From the NCBI GenBank assembly GCA_947458745.1, contig CANGYQ010000003.1:310001-374000 (forward strand): a DNA stretch of 64,000 nt, in the 5' to 3' direction. Made by a program: the position numbers and the translations under genes. Shown here piece after piece: positions 43,561-55,226 of the stretch. The stretch's first letter is position 1; each line of letters starts with the position of its first letter. This stretch comes from Bryobacteraceae bacterium. Its GTDB lineage: Bacteria; Acidobacteriota; Terriglobia; Bryobacterales; Bryobacteraceae. The notes below the pieces were generated by a model, which saw only the letters and a list, made by a program, of their open reading frames with translations, was not told the origin of the DNA and did not search any database.

Positions 43561-45087
43561 GTGGAATACGAAGAACTATTAACTGATACTCGCGAGCCCC
43601 TTGGGATTCCTTTTGACGAGGAACCCTCATTTTTTCACCCGGAAGAGGTGCAGGAAGGGGAAGACTTCCAGGCTGCCGCTCCGGTGGAAGAGTCGATCTA
43701 CACCGACGATCCGGTCCGGGTGTACCTGCGCGAGATGGGTGCGGTTCCGTTGCTCACGCGCGAAGGCGAAGTGGACTTGGCCCGGCGGATGGAACGCGGT
43801 AAGCTGCGTGCCCAGAAAGCAATCAGCCGGTCCGCCCTGGTTCAGTTGATGGTGATGGATCTGGCGGACCAGATCAAGAAAACAATTACGGATGTAGATG
43901 ACGTGGCTGATATCGGCGACGTCGAAGAGAATCCGGCGGCTGAGGAAAAGCAGCGCCTTGAAGTCCGGGCTCAGTTTAACGAGTTCATTGTGCTGTCTAA
44001 GAAGCTGGCCCAGCTGACGGAAAAGCATGAAGCGATCCCCCTTTCAAACAAAAAGGTGCGGCGCAAGGCACAGGGCAAGGTCAACCGGGCGCTGGTTGAA
44101 TGCAGCCAACTGATCCGCCGAATCCCCTGGCAGTTAAACCGCTGGAAGCAGTTCTCGAAAGAAATTGAGCGTACGGTGGAGGAGATCTCCCACCTCGACG
44201 CCGAGCGCGCGCGCCTGGAGGAGAAGACCTCGGCTGCCGCTCAGACCCGCGTCCGGGAGCTGAAACGGGAAGTCCGCAAACGCGAAGGCATTGCCGGGGC
44301 TTCACTGAAAGATCTGAAGCATTCCCTCCAAGTCATCCGGGTGGGTGAAGTGGAAGCGGAGCGGGCCAAGAAGGACTTGGTGGAAGCCAACCTCCGCCTC
44401 GTGGTTTCCGTCGCCAAAAAGTACGTCAATCGGGGCTTGCACTTGCTGGACCTGATCCAGGAAGGCAACATCGGCCTGATGCGGGCGGCCGACAAGTTCG
44501 AATACCGCCGGGGCTACAAGTTCTCGACCTACGCTACCTGGTGGATCCGGCAGGCCATTACGCGCGCCATCGCTGACCAAAGCCGCACCATCCGTATCCC
44601 GGTGCACATGAACGAGTCGATGAACAAGTTCCTGCGCGCCACCCGCGAGCTGGAAAAGGAACTCGGCCGGGCGCCGACCAACGAAGAGATCTCACGCCGG
44701 ATGGATATTCCGGTCGAGAAAGTGCAGAAGCTGAAGACCATCTCCCGCGATCCGGTTTCGCTCGAAACGCCGGTGGGTCGCGATGGTGAGTCCGCATTGG
44801 GCGACCTGATCGAGGATCGCTGGGTGGGTTCGCCGGTGGACGCCGTCATCGAAGGCAACGTCCGGGATGAGACTGCCAACATCCTGAAGACGCTGTCTCC
44901 CAAAGAAGAAAAAGTGATCCGGCTCCGGTTTGGCATCGGTTGCGAGCGTGAACATACGCTCGAAGAAATCGGCCAGGAGTTCGACGTCACCCGTGAACGC
45001 ATCCGCCAGATCGAAGCCAAGGCCCTGCGCCAGCTGCGATCCCCGGAGCGCGCCCGCCATCTGCGTGCGCTGCTGGCAGCGCGATAG
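43561..45087 (+). CDS. rpoD: RNA polymerase primary sigma factor RpoD/SigA
   Basis: The 508-residue protein has regions 1.2 ([22 protein letters not shown]), a charged non-conserved insert (about residues 95-230), region 2 ([46 protein letters not shown]), region 3 and region 4 ([28 protein letters not shown]). A full region 1.1 is not evident; the N-terminus is short and acidic. GTG start with GGAGGT 11 nt upstream. It directs housekeeping transcription. Confidence 0.96.
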   Translation: MEYEELLTDTREPLGIPFDEEPSFFHPEEVQEGEDFQAAAPVEESIYTDDPVRVYLREMGAVPLLTREGEVDLARRMERGKLRAQKAISRSALVQLMVMDLADQIKKTITDVDDVADIGDVEENPAAEEKQRLEVRAQFNEFIVLSKKLAQLTEKHEAIPLSNKKVRRKAQGKVNRALVECSQLIRRIPWQLNRWKQFSKEIERTVEEISHLDAERARLEEKTSAAAQTRVRELKREVRKREGIAGASLKDLKHSLQVIRVGEVEAERAKKDLVEANLRLVVSVAKKYVNRGLHLLDLIQEGNIGLMRAADKFEYRRGYKFSTYATWWIRQAITRAIADQSRTIRIPVHMNESMNKFLRATRELEKELGRAPTNEEISRRMDIPVEKVQKLKTISRDPVSLETPVGRDGESALGDLIEDRWVGSPVDAVIEGNVRDETANILKTLSPKEEKVIRLRFGIGCEREHTLEEIGQEFDVTRERIRQIEAKALRQLRSPERARHLRALLAAR

Positions 45088-45114
45088 AGTCCTCCGTTCG
45101 CTCCTTGCGATGCG

Positions 45115-45144
45115 GCCAGCCTCCTTCGGGAGGCTGGCTTTTTT
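45115..45144 (+). terminator. rpoD terminator with TTCG tetraloop
   Basis: A perfect 10-bp stem GCCAGCCTCC/GGAGGCTGGC closed by TTCG is followed by six T. Confidence 0.9.
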
Positions 45145-45159
45145 CTTTGGTCCGCCGCC

Positions 45160-46530
45160 TTAGGAGTAGATAAACTCGGCCGTCGCCGTGCAGTCAGTGA
45201 GGGCCACCAGCCGCACCCAGTGGGCGGAAAAGCCGCTCGGGAAGATGTGGTGCAGGTAGCGGCCGACGTCGAGCGTAGCGTAGGTTTGCCAGCTGCCGTC
45301 GCCCAGAAAGTCGATTTCGATGCGGATGTTCACCAGCCGATCCGTGCTGAGATGCAGGACTTTCTTGTCGAATCCGGTCATCAGGAAGGGGTCGGACGTG
45401 TCACCCTTCTTCAGTGCCGTCTTGCGCCAGGGGCCTCCCCAGCCGGCCGGCTTGCCCCAATTCCAGAGGTCGTCCGTTTTGCCGAACCAGATGCCGGATT
45501 GGGGCTGGCCCACGACGGCGTTGTTGTCGGCATTGGGCGTGGTCTGATTGCCGCCCAGCGCCAGCATGCCCCGGTAGGCGCAGTAGTCCGGGATGATGCG
45601 CAGGTGCTGGCAGACGGGCTTGACGCCCCAGATTGAATCCTGAAAGGCGATGGGCTGCAACTCATAGAACATGCCCTGGATGTCCATCAGGTAGTGTTCA
45701 GTCTCCACTTCGCGGATGCGCATCCATTCGGTCTGCCAAGCGTGGGCAAAGGCGTGGCTGGCTTTGGGGAGCCGGTACCTGCGCCAGGTGCCCTTGATGC
45801 AGGCCCAGAACAGAACGCTTGATTCATCCCATCCGGTGGCAAACAGGACGCTGCCCATGTTCTCCCGCGCCGCGACGTCCATGTGGGGTTTGCGCGACAG
45901 CGCGGACCAGGTGGTGCCGTCCCATTGGAACAATCCGGCTTGTGAGTCGCCGAACTCGTAGAAGCCATTGTTGGTAACAACGACGCGGCCTTGGGCGGTA
46001 TAGCCGCCCTTGAAGTGGGGCCGGGCCTGGATATTGAACTGCTTGACGATGTCGGCCACCAGCCGGGGCTTTAGCGTCGCCACGTCCAGCTCAAACAGCA
46101 GGCCTTCCATGGTCAGCATGTAGACCAAGTTCGCGGGATCTTTCAAGTGGCGCATCGTGGAGGTGAGCCGGTGGTTCTGGAACTCCGGGATAAACTTCCA
46201 TTTGCCGGCCATGTCGATGGCATAGGGCCCGATGAAGCACTGGTTCGATTCTTTGTGGATAAAGCGGTTGGCGTGCGTGCCGTTGTGCAGATGCAGCCGT
46301 TCCGATTTCAACGTCTCATCAATCCGGTAGAGCCCCAGCCCCAAGCCGGTGGTCGGAGTGTGACTGTTATAGGTCACCGCCCAGAGGCCGTCAGCCCAGG
46401 GCATCAAGGCGCCGATGCCACACTCTGACCGCAACGGACCCGTGTCCGACTTAAAGCCAACATTGAAGGGGAGCGACTGTGCCGAAGCAGCCGCCGCCAG
46501 GAGGTGCGAGAACGCACGGCGGGTAACCAT
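45160..46530 (-). CDS. Secreted hypothetical beta-propeller-like protein
   Basis: The 456-residue protein has a leader MVTRRAFSHLLAAAASAQ (twin-arginine-like) and a run of short beta motifs such as ADGLWAVTYNSH, LVYMLTMEGLLFELD, GRVVVTNNGFYEF and GIWFGKTDDLWNWG, suggesting a propeller. No catalytic motif is recognised. It is convergent with rpoD and lies 28 nt behind the NIPSNAP-like gene, so those two may be co-transcribed. Confidence 0.7.
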   Translation of the reverse strand: MVTRRAFSHLLAAAASAQSLPFNVGFKSDTGPLRSECGIGALMPWADGLWAVTYNSHTPTTGLGLGLYRIDETLKSERLHLHNGTHANRFIHKESNQCFIGPYAIDMAGKWKFIPEFQNHRLTSTMRHLKDPANLVYMLTMEGLLFELDVATLKPRLVADIVKQFNIQARPHFKGGYTAQGRVVVTNNGFYEFGDSQAGLFQWDGTTWSALSRKPHMDVAARENMGSVLFATGWDESSVLFWACIKGTWRRYRLPKASHAFAHAWQTEWMRIREVETEHYLMDIQGMFYELQPIAFQDSIWGVKPVCQHLRIIPDYCAYRGMLALGGNQTTPNADNNAVVGQPQSGIWFGKTDDLWNWGKPAGWGGPWRKTALKKGDTSDPFLMTGFDKKVLHLSTDRLVNIRIEIDFLGDGSWQTYATLDVGRYLHHIFPSGFSAHWVRLVALTDCTATAEFIYS

Positions 46531-46558
46531 GCCGATAGTCTGTCACACAGGGCCTCCC

Positions 46559-47278
46559 CTACCGCACCGGCGAGTAGGCCGTGGCCTTCCAGAGCGTCAT
46601 CGACATCCGGGCGGCGATTTGACCGTGTTGGTCGGTGGATTCCTTGCGGACGCGCAGCCATTCCGGGTCGTCCCGGAACTTGGACCACGCCGCTTCGCGC
46701 GCCGCCAGATTCTCGAACGGGATGAAGTAGGTCAGGTTGGGCATGTTGGGTCCAGCCATTGTTTCTAGGTAAACCACCGGGTGGACGCCACAACGGTGGA
46801 AGATGGGGATCTCCGGTCCGGCGAAGCGGGCATGCAATGCGCGGAGCTGCCGCCAAGTGGGCGAATGATAGACCCGCATCTCGAATACCCGGCCCGGCGC
46901 ACCGGGGGCGGCTTCTTCTAGGTCCGGCGAGTAGGGCGTCGCGCCCAGCAGGGTCTCACTGTAGTGGAGGTAGGGCGGTTCGTCTTTGCCTGCGGGGTCC
47001 GTTTCCCAGGCATTCCAATCGTCAATGAACCGGGCCAGCTCCGGCCCGGCCAGGCCGATCTTCTGCCAGTCCGCCATGGACTCCATGCCCATCAGCAGAG
47101 CCACCTGGGGCATATGTTCAGCAATCATCGCCTCCAGCACCAGCACCTTCTTGCCGGAGGCCTGCAATGCGGGTACCAGGGCCTTTCTGAGGAAGGAATG
47201 CAGCCGTTCGGGCTGCGCACCCTGGGCCAGGAAAAACTGGCGGAGAACAAAAAAGCGGTTGGCCATTTGCCTCACCAT
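46559..47278 (-). CDS. NIPSNAP family protein
   Basis: The 239-residue protein has two ferredoxin-like NIPSNAP repeats: FVLRQFFLAQGAQPERLHSF in the N-terminal half and FEMRVYHSPTWRQLRALHARF ... YLETMAGPNMPNLTYFIPFENLAARE in the C-terminal half. Some family members bind small molecules or act in membrane traffic; the bacterial role is unknown. The start at 47278 lies 24 nt from the divergent gene; ATG 47266 is an alternative. Confidence 0.8.
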   Translation of the reverse strand: MVRQMANRFFVLRQFFLAQGAQPERLHSFLRKALVPALQASGKKVLVLEAMIAEHMPQVALLMGMESMADWQKIGLAGPELARFIDDWNAWETDPAGKDEPPYLHYSETLLGATPYSPDLEEAAPGAPGRVFEMRVYHSPTWRQLRALHARFAGPEIPIFHRCGVHPVVYLETMAGPNMPNLTYFIPFENLAAREAAWSKFRDDPEWLRVRKESTDQHGQIAARMSMTLWKATAYSPVR

Positions 47279-47290
47279 TCTCGCAGACGG

Positions 47291-47296
47291 TACGCT
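47291..47296 (+). promoter_or_regulatory. -10 hexamer in a 24-bp divergent gap
   Basis: TACGCT ends 6 nt before the ATG at 47303. No ribosome site is present. Confidence 0.35.
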
Positions 47297-47302
47297 CAAC
47301 TC

Positions 47303-49957
47303 ATGACGTTGATTGCGCTGGCGCTCTTTCTGGCCGCCGACCATCGCCCTCCCGCGGGCAACGAGCTGGCATCCCGGCGCCCGGGCGCGATTTCCATTCT
47401 GCCCGGCGGCCGGATGGTGGAGCCACTCGGGCGTCACTTCACCACCGGCCCCGGCCCCTTTGGCGTCGCGGTCAGCCCCGACGGGAAGCGCGTTGTCACG
47501 GCTGATGGTGGCCCCAACCGCTTTTCGCTGACCGTGGTTGAAACCGAGGATGGCCGTATCCACTCCGTAAAGGCCAAACGGCGCGGTGACCCGGACGATG
47601 ACGGCGACGATGACGACGACTTCCGGAGCGTCTTTCAGGGCTTGGCCTTTGATGGCGAGCGGGATCTCTACGCTTCCGAAGGCAACTCCGGCCGGGTCCG
47701 GCTGATCGACCCGGCCACTGGCCGGCGCAAGGCCGCCTTTGAGCTGAACCAGGGTGGCTATAAGGATTCCTATTCGGGCGACCTGGCTTTGGACCGCGCC
47801 CGTGGCCTGCTCTATGTGCTGGACCAGGCTAACTTCCGGCTGGCGATCTTTGACATTCGCCGCAAGACGCTGGTGGCCAATGTAAAGGTGGGCCGTTTAC
47901 CCTTTGCGATTACCCTTTCGCCCGATGGGCGCCGGGCATATGTGGCCAATCTGGGCATGTTTGAGTACAAAGCCATTCCTGGTGCCGACCGCAAGACGGC
48001 GCGCGAGACGGGCCTGGAGTTTCCGGCCTTTGGCTTTCCGTCCCCCGAAGCGATGACCGGCGTCGAACGCGTGAATGCCCGGGGCGAAAAGGTGGCCGTC
48101 GCCGGCTTGGGCGATCCCAACGTGTTTGAGTCGAACTCGCTGGCCGTGGTCAATACCAACGTCGCCATGCGCGCCTTTGTCGAAAAGTTCATCCCCACCG
48201 GTTCGCCGCTGGGCCCCAAGAGCGTGGGCGGTTCCAGCCCTTCGGGCGTGCTGGCGACCGATTCTACGATTTATGTCTCCAACGCCAACCAGGATTCGAT
48301 CACGGTGATCAACGCCAAATCGCTGGAACGCGAAGGTGATATCGCCTTGCGGATCCCCGGCCTGGAGGGATACCGCGGCATCATGCCCATTGGCTTGGCC
48401 ATTGAAGCCGGCCGCGGTTGGTTGCTGGTGGCGGAAGCGGGTATCAATGCCGTCGGTGTGGTGGATTTTGTCAGCCGCCGCCTCATTGGGCACATTCCCG
48501 CTGCCTGGTTCCCGACGCGGATGGTGGTGCGCGACGGCGTGATGTATACCGCACATGCCAAGGGCTTCGGCACGGGCCCCAACGCCACCCTGTTTGCGCC
48601 GCTGGAACGGAGCTTTCAGGCGGACTTGCGGCGCGGCGAATTGACGATTGCCCCCTTGCCCCGGCCCGCGGAACTGCCTGCGCTGACGGCCAAGGTGCTT
48701 GACCTGAACGGCTTTGTGGCTCGCAAAAGCGACCCGTTGCCACTGCCGCCCCAAGTGAAGCGAGTGGTAATCATCGTTAAGGAGAACCGGACTTTTGACG
48801 AGCTCTTTGGTGACGTAGAGCAGGTGTCCAACGGCCATGTGCGGGGCGCGCCGGAACTGGCCCGCTGGGGCCGCCGCGGGACGGTGAAGAACCTGCCCGG
48901 CGAACTGGGCCAGCGGATCACCAGCAAGTTTGTCAACGTCTCACCCAACCACCACGCCATTGTCGACCGGTATGCGTTCAGCGACAATTTTTACGCGGAC
49001 AGCGAGGTTTCCACCGACGGACACCATTGGCTGGTCGGATCCTATCCCAATGCCTGGACTGAAAGCACTCTGATGGCGGCCTACGGCGGGCAGAAGGACT
49101 TCCGCCTGCCGACGACCGCCCCGGGGCGTTTTCTGTTCACGGGGAGCAACTCCTCGGTCCATCCGGAAGAACTGCTCGAGAACGGCACCCTGTGGCACCA
49201 CTTGGAGCGTCACGGGATCTCGTTCCGCAACTTCGGTGAAGGCTATGAGCTGGCCGGGGCGGATGAGGGCGAGGGCTTGAAGCCGACCGGGGCGAGGTAT
49301 CTGACCAACGTGCCGATGCCCGACGTGCTGTACCGCAACAGTTCCCGGACCTACCCCAACTACAACACCAACATCCCGGACCAGTTCCGCGCGGACCAGT
49401 TCATCAAGGAAATGACGCCGGTGAAGGAACTTCCGCGACTGTTGTTCATCCACCTGCCGAACGATCACATGGCTAAACCACGCCCCTCCGACGGCTATCC
49501 GTTTGATGCCAGCTATGTGGCCGACAATGACTATGCTTTGGGGCGTGTCCTGGAGTTTCTCTCGCGGCGGCCGGAGTGGCGCGAGACGGCGGTGTTCATC
49601 ACCGAAGACGACGCTCAAGGTGGGGTGGACCATGTGGACTCGCATCGGACCGTGATGCTGGTGGCTGGTCCGTACGTGAAGCACAACTATGTTTCACGCA
49701 CGAATTCCAGCTTTGCGGGCATGCTCAAAACCGTGTTCCGGTTGCTGGGTATTCCGCCCCTGAACCTCTACGACGCCACGGCGGCCGATCTGGCCGACTG
49801 CTTCACCGACTTGCCGGACTTTACGCCGTTTGAGGCCCTGCTGCCCGCCAAGGAAATCTTCGACCCCGCCAAGGCCAAGGAACCGCGGGATGCCGAACCG
49901 GCACCACGCATGGATGATCCAGCCTATCTGCGCGAGCAGCATCGCCGCAAACAGTAG
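47303..49957 (+). CDS. Propeller-phosphoesterase fusion (YncE-like + PF04185-type)
   Basis: The 884-residue protein has a leader (MTLIALALFLAADHRPPA), a YncE-like seven-bladed propeller (residues 40-470: GPFGVAVSPDGKRVVTADGG, PFAITLSPDGRRAYVANLG) and a C-terminal alkaline-phosphatase-fold phosphoesterase (residues 485-850: VVIIVKENRTFDELFGD, FSDNFYADSEVSTDGHHW, ETAVFITEDDAQGGVDHVD). An aspartate run (DDDGDDDDDF, near residue 100) may bind calcium. Acidobacteria often carry this two-domain type; it probably acts outside the cytoplasm on phosphodiesters or phospholipids. Confidence 0.88.
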   Translation: MTLIALALFLAADHRPPAGNELASRRPGAISILPGGRMVEPLGRHFTTGPGPFGVAVSPDGKRVVTADGGPNRFSLTVVETEDGRIHSVKAKRRGDPDDDGDDDDDFRSVFQGLAFDGERDLYASEGNSGRVRLIDPATGRRKAAFELNQGGYKDSYSGDLALDRARGLLYVLDQANFRLAIFDIRRKTLVANVKVGRLPFAITLSPDGRRAYVANLGMFEYKAIPGADRKTARETGLEFPAFGFPSPEAMTGVERVNARGEKVAVAGLGDPNVFESNSLAVVNTNVAMRAFVEKFIPTGSPLGPKSVGGSSPSGVLATDSTIYVSNANQDSITVINAKSLEREGDIALRIPGLEGYRGIMPIGLAIEAGRGWLLVAEAGINAVGVVDFVSRRLIGHIPAAWFPTRMVVRDGVMYTAHAKGFGTGPNATLFAPLERSFQADLRRGELTIAPLPRPAELPALTAKVLDLNGFVARKSDPLPLPPQVKRVVIIVKENRTFDELFGDVEQVSNGHVRGAPELARWGRRGTVKNLPGELGQRITSKFVNVSPNHHAIVDRYAFSDNFYADSEVSTDGHHWLVGSYPNAWTESTLMAAYGGQKDFRLPTTAPGRFLFTGSNSSVHPEELLENGTLWHHLERHGISFRNFGEGYELAGADEGEGLKPTGARYLTNVPMPDVLYRNSSRTYPNYNTNIPDQFRADQFIKEMTPVKELPRLLFIHLPNDHMAKPRPSDGYPFDASYVADNDYALGRVLEFLSRRPEWRETAVFITEDDAQGGVDHVDSHRTVMLVAGPYVKHNYVSRTNSSFAGMLKTVFRLLGIPPLNLYDATAADLADCFTDLPDFTPFEALLPAKEIFDPAKAKEPRDAEPAPRMDDPAYLREQHRRKQ

Positions 49958-50367
49958 GCGCTAAAGCAGAAGGAAAGAATGAGGACGGACCCTGGCGGGA
50001 TCCGTCCTCGAAGAGTGCTCCAGGGGCGGCCGGGGCACCCGAACGGTTGGACTCGGGCTCTGAATCCAAGCTCCGGGCGCGAAGTGGAGGGCTCCGGCCC
50101 CGAAAACACACGCCGTCGCCCGACGAGGGCGCTATCCAGCTGACCAGTCTGGACGGCCGCAGCGACATCGGGCGGCTTTGTGCTTTGCTGTAGCCTCCCA
50201 CCACGGGCGCGCGGGCAGCAAGCTATCTTTCGATTCCCTCTCGCGCCAGCGCCTGCGGCCCATTGCTGAAAACTCTGGCTGAAAGCCGTTCCGGTCGAAA
50301 TGACGGCGGCTTCCACTCTTCCGGCCAGTTCCATTTTCATGACCACGTGATAGCGTAGAGGCTAGAG
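49958..50367. other. 410-bp gene-free, strongly structured region
   Basis: No convincing coding frame. It contains the perfect hairpin GAGGACGGA/TCCGTCCTC (49981-50009) without a T run, a tRNA-like stretch at 50023-50101, and a further branched fold at 50111-50156 (GCCGTC/GACGGC enclosing GCCC/GGGC). The last 150 bases before the next gene show nothing clear apart from a possible TAGCGT -10 at 50351. Confidence 0.4.
50023..50101 (+). other. tRNA(Gln)-like remnant or structured RNA
   Basis: GGGGCGG pairs with CCGGCCCC (one bulged G) as an acceptor-like stem, and TCGGG-CTCTGAA-TCCAA reads as an anticodon arm with a Gln CTG loop, though one stem pair is mismatched. The T-loop TTCGA signature and the 3' CCA are missing. 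An alternative 9-bp closing stem GGCCGGGGC/GCTCCGGCC spans 50028-50099. A working tRNA is unlikely; a decayed one or another RNA is possible. Confidence 0.25.
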
Positions 50368-51076
50368 GTGGGAATGCAGCCGGAGCGGGTGGCGGTGCGG
50401 ACGTCAGGGCTTACCAAGAGCTACTCGACCGGAGTGGCGACGCTGACCGTGCTCGATCAGTTGTCCCTCCAGATTGAGCCCGGTGAGCGGGTGGCCCTTG
50501 TGGGGGAATCGGGCGCGGGAAAGACGACGTTACTGTACTTGTTGGGCGGCCTGGATCGTCCGACGAACGGAAGCATCTACTTTGGCTCGACGGACATCTC
50601 ACAATTGGATGGCGATGCGTTGGCGGAGTTTAGAAATCGCTATCTGGGCTTTGTTTGGCAGCAGTGGTCACTGCTGGGCGAGTTCACGGCGCTCGAAAAT
50701 GTTGCGATGCCGTTGCGGATTCGTGGCGAGAACATCCAGACAGCGGCCCGTGTGGCCGAAGAGAGACTAGATGAGGTTGGATTGAGCGCCCGACTACACC
50801 ACCGCGCCGGCGAGTTGTCCGGCGGTGAACAGCAACGCGTCGCGATTGCCCGGGCCTTGGCCTCCAGTCCGCGAGTACTGCTGGCTGATGAGCCGACGGG
50901 CAATCTGGATGGTCGCACCGGCGACCGGATCATGTCTTTGCTGGTTGAGATGCAGGAACGCCACCAATTGACGAGCGTCATCGTCACCCACAACCCGGAG
51001 GTGGCGCGCCGTTGCCACCGGGTGGTGACGCTGAAAGATGGCCGTTTGGTGGCAGCTACAATGGAGAGTAAATCCT

Positions 51077-51084
<8 letters not shown>
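50368..51084 (+). CDS. LolD/MacB-type ABC transporter ATP-binding protein
   Basis: The 238-residue protein has Walker A GESGAGKTT near residue 47, the Q-loop VWQQWSLLGEFTALENVAMP, signature LSGGEQQRVAIARAL, Walker B VLLADEPTGNLD and the H-loop VTHN. The pattern is that of LolD, MacB and FtsE-like ATPases. No permease is adjacent: the next gene is clpC, overlapping by 8 bases. GTG at 50368 or ATG at 50374 may be the start. Confidence 0.9.
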
Positions 51085-53548
<2,464 letters not shown>

Positions 53549-53573
53549 CGGCTCAGGCAACAACGGCGATAGA

Positions 53574-53599
53574 GGGGGACGGGCAACCGTCCCCCTTTT
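53574..53599 (+). terminator. clpC terminator with GCAA tetraloop
   Basis: A perfect 9-bp stem GGGGGACGG/CCGTCCCCC closed by GCAA is followed by TTTT. Confidence 0.9.
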
Positions 53600-53691
53600 C
53601 TATTGGCACGAAGGAACCGGAATCAAGACGCAGCCCATCCGTCACTCCGCTCATCAAGCAAGGCCTGAAGGACACTGGCGGACTGGGCAGT

Positions 53692-53937
53692 CTACACGGG
53701 AGGATGCGTGCGTAAGAACTCCTGAGCCTCTTCCGGTGTCCATTTCTTGGCGGGCTGGCGGATGATGCCCTCGCGCTCCAATCGGTTCCAGTGATCCTCG
53801 CCCAGAGTGGGTGGTAGCGGACGCAACTCCGCTACGGGTCGGCCACGGTTGGTTATTGTCACCGCCCCTTCCGTCTCTAGCGTGGCCAGGATCGCGCTGA
53901 GGTTATTCTTCAACGTCGAAATGTTGACGCGTCGCAT
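53692..53937 (-). CDS. Phd/YefM-type antitoxin, apparently orphan
   Basis: The 81-residue protein matches Phd/YefM antitoxins: RRVNISTLKNNLSAILATLE followed by VTITNRGRPVAELRP. The C-terminal half is the variable toxin-binding part. No toxin gene lies downstream on the same strand: the next feature is the clpC terminator. The Doc toxin 20 kb away has its own RHH partner. A TATGGT ends 6 nt before the ATG. Confidence 0.78.
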   Translation of the reverse strand: MRRVNISTLKNNLSAILATLETEGAVTITNRGRPVAELRPLPPTLGEDHWNRLEREGIIRQPAKKWTPEEAQEFLRTHPPV

Positions 53938-53943
53938 ATGGTC

Positions 53944-53949
53944 ACCATA
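53944..53949 (-). promoter_or_regulatory. -10 hexamer, leaderless-type
   Basis: TATGGT on the minus strand ends 6 nt before the ATG at 53937, within a 22-bp divergent gap. On the plus strand TAGCCT (53948-53953) ends 6 nt before the TTG at 53960. Confidence 0.4.
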
Positions 53950-53959
53950 GCCTAGTCAA

Positions 53960-54766
53960 TTGAGCCAACATAGCCAGATTAACCAACCGCTGCTGGAACT
54001 GCGTGATGTCACCGTGTGGCGTGGCGAAGACCCCGAGCAGCGCCCCGCGCTGGACCGCGTGTCGTTGACCATCCACGAAGGCGAACACACCGCCATCCTG
54101 GGGCCGAACGGCTGCGGCAAGTCCACGCTGATCAAAACGTTAACGCGGGAATGCTACCCGCGCTACCAGGATTCGACGCTCCGCATCATGGGCCGCGACA
54201 CGTGGCATGTGGATGAGTTGCGGTCGATGCTGGGGATCGTCACCAATGACCTGGTGACCACCTGCACCCAGCCCTATCTGGCGCGGGAGATCGTGCTGTC
54301 GGGCTTCTTTTCGAGCGTCGGCATCTGGCCCTGGCATGAAGTGACACCAGAAATGGAGGCCAAGGCCGATGAACTGCTGGAGTTCGTGGGATTGACCCAC
54401 TTGCAGCATCGCCTAGCCACACAAATGTCTTCCGGAGAAGTGCGTCGCGCGGTGCTGGCGCGGGCTTTGGTGCACCAGCCGAAGGCACTGGTGTTGGATG
54501 AACCGACCAACTCGCTGGACATTGCTGCCTTTCGCGAACTCCATCGCACGATGCGCCAACTGGCTAGTCGCGGCGTGACTATCGTATTGGTAACACACCA
54601 CTTGCCTGACATCATCCCGGAGATCAACCGGGTGATCTGCCTGAAGGCAGGCCGTGTGGCGCAGGATGGGACGAAGGCCGAGATCCTGCAATCCGCAGTT
54701 CTGAGCCAGCTTTTCGACGCCGACATTCAGATACAGTTTGCAGGTGGGCATTTTCAAATGTGGTGA
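53960..54766 (+). CDS. ABC transporter ATP-binding protein (YlmA/ModF-like)
   Basis: The 268-residue protein has Walker A GPNGCGKST near residue 49, signature MSSGEVRRAVLARAL (variant of LSGGQ), Walker B ALVLDEPTNSLD and an H-loop VTHHLPD. It resembles single ABC ATPases such as YlmA. No membrane subunit is adjacent. The start is TTG without a ribosome site. It is followed after 19 nt by a bacilliredoxin-like gene. Confidence 0.85.
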   Translation: MSQHSQINQPLLELRDVTVWRGEDPEQRPALDRVSLTIHEGEHTAILGPNGCGKSTLIKTLTRECYPRYQDSTLRIMGRDTWHVDELRSMLGIVTNDLVTTCTQPYLAREIVLSGFFSSVGIWPWHEVTPEMEAKADELLEFVGLTHLQHRLATQMSSGEVRRAVLARALVHQPKALVLDEPTNSLDIAAFRELHRTMRQLASRGVTIVLVTHHLPDIIPEINRVICLKAGRVAQDGTKAEILQSAVLSQLFDADIQIQFAGGHFQMW

Positions 54767-54787
54767 TATATCGTAATATCAAGATAT
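54765..54787. promoter_or_regulatory. GATAT inverted repeat with -10 before the bacilliredoxin gene
   Basis: GATAT-N6-ATATC (54765-54780) overlaps the stop codon of the ABC gene, and a third GATAT follows at 54783-54787. TAATAT (54774-54779) ends 6 nt before the ATG at 54786 and could be a leaderless-type -10 covered by the repeat. Confidence 0.45.
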
Positions 54788-55226
54788 GCCCTACTCAGAA
54801 ATTTTGATCACCCCCATGCGCGAGGATTTGACCCGCCACGGCATCCTGGAGGCGCGCACTCCGGCCAAGGTGGATGAACTTCTGAAGCCCGGTGGCGGTA
54901 CGGTGCTGATGGTCACCAACTCGGTTTGTGGTTGTGCGGCTGGCAAAGCCAGACCCGGCGTCGCCGTGGCCCTGAAGAACACCGCCCATCCGCCGGACGT
55001 GGCGGCGACGGTGTTTGCCGGCGGCGATGTGGAAGCGGTCGCGCATCTGCGCGAGAAGTATCTGGCCGAGGTTCCGCCGTCGTCCCCTTCGGTGGCTTTG
55101 TTCCGGGATGGCAAGCCGGTGTGGGTCATGCACCGCTCCCAGATTGAGGGCAACGATCCGTTGACCATTGCCCGCACCCTGATGAGTGCCTTTGACGAGT
55201 ACTGCGTCAAGCAGACCGCCAGCTAG
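54786..55226 (+). CDS. Bacilliredoxin (BrxA/BrxB family) protein
   Basis: The 146-residue protein has the thioredoxin-like fold signature of the YphP/YqiW family with the CGC motif at residues 48-50 (VTNSVCGCAAGKARPG). Bacilliredoxins remove bacillithiol from mixed disulphides; whether this organism makes bacillithiol is unknown, although DinB-like proteins in the window would fit a low-molecular-weight thiol. It follows an ABC ATPase gene and overlaps the convergent reductase gene by 4 bases. Confidence 0.87.
   Translation: MPYSEILITPMREDLTRHGILEARTPAKVDELLKPGGGTVLMVTNSVCGCAAGKARPGVAVALKNTAHPPDVAATVFAGGDVEAVAHLREKYLAEVPPSSPSVALFRDGKPVWVMHRSQIEGNDPLTIARTLMSAFDEYCVKQTAS

Noticed and set aside
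49821..50346. Minus-strand frames of 127 and 140 codons between the phosphoesterase and ABC genes
   Set aside because: Arg/Ser/Pro-rich products of the type often produced by translating structured or tRNA-like DNA; there is no start signal.
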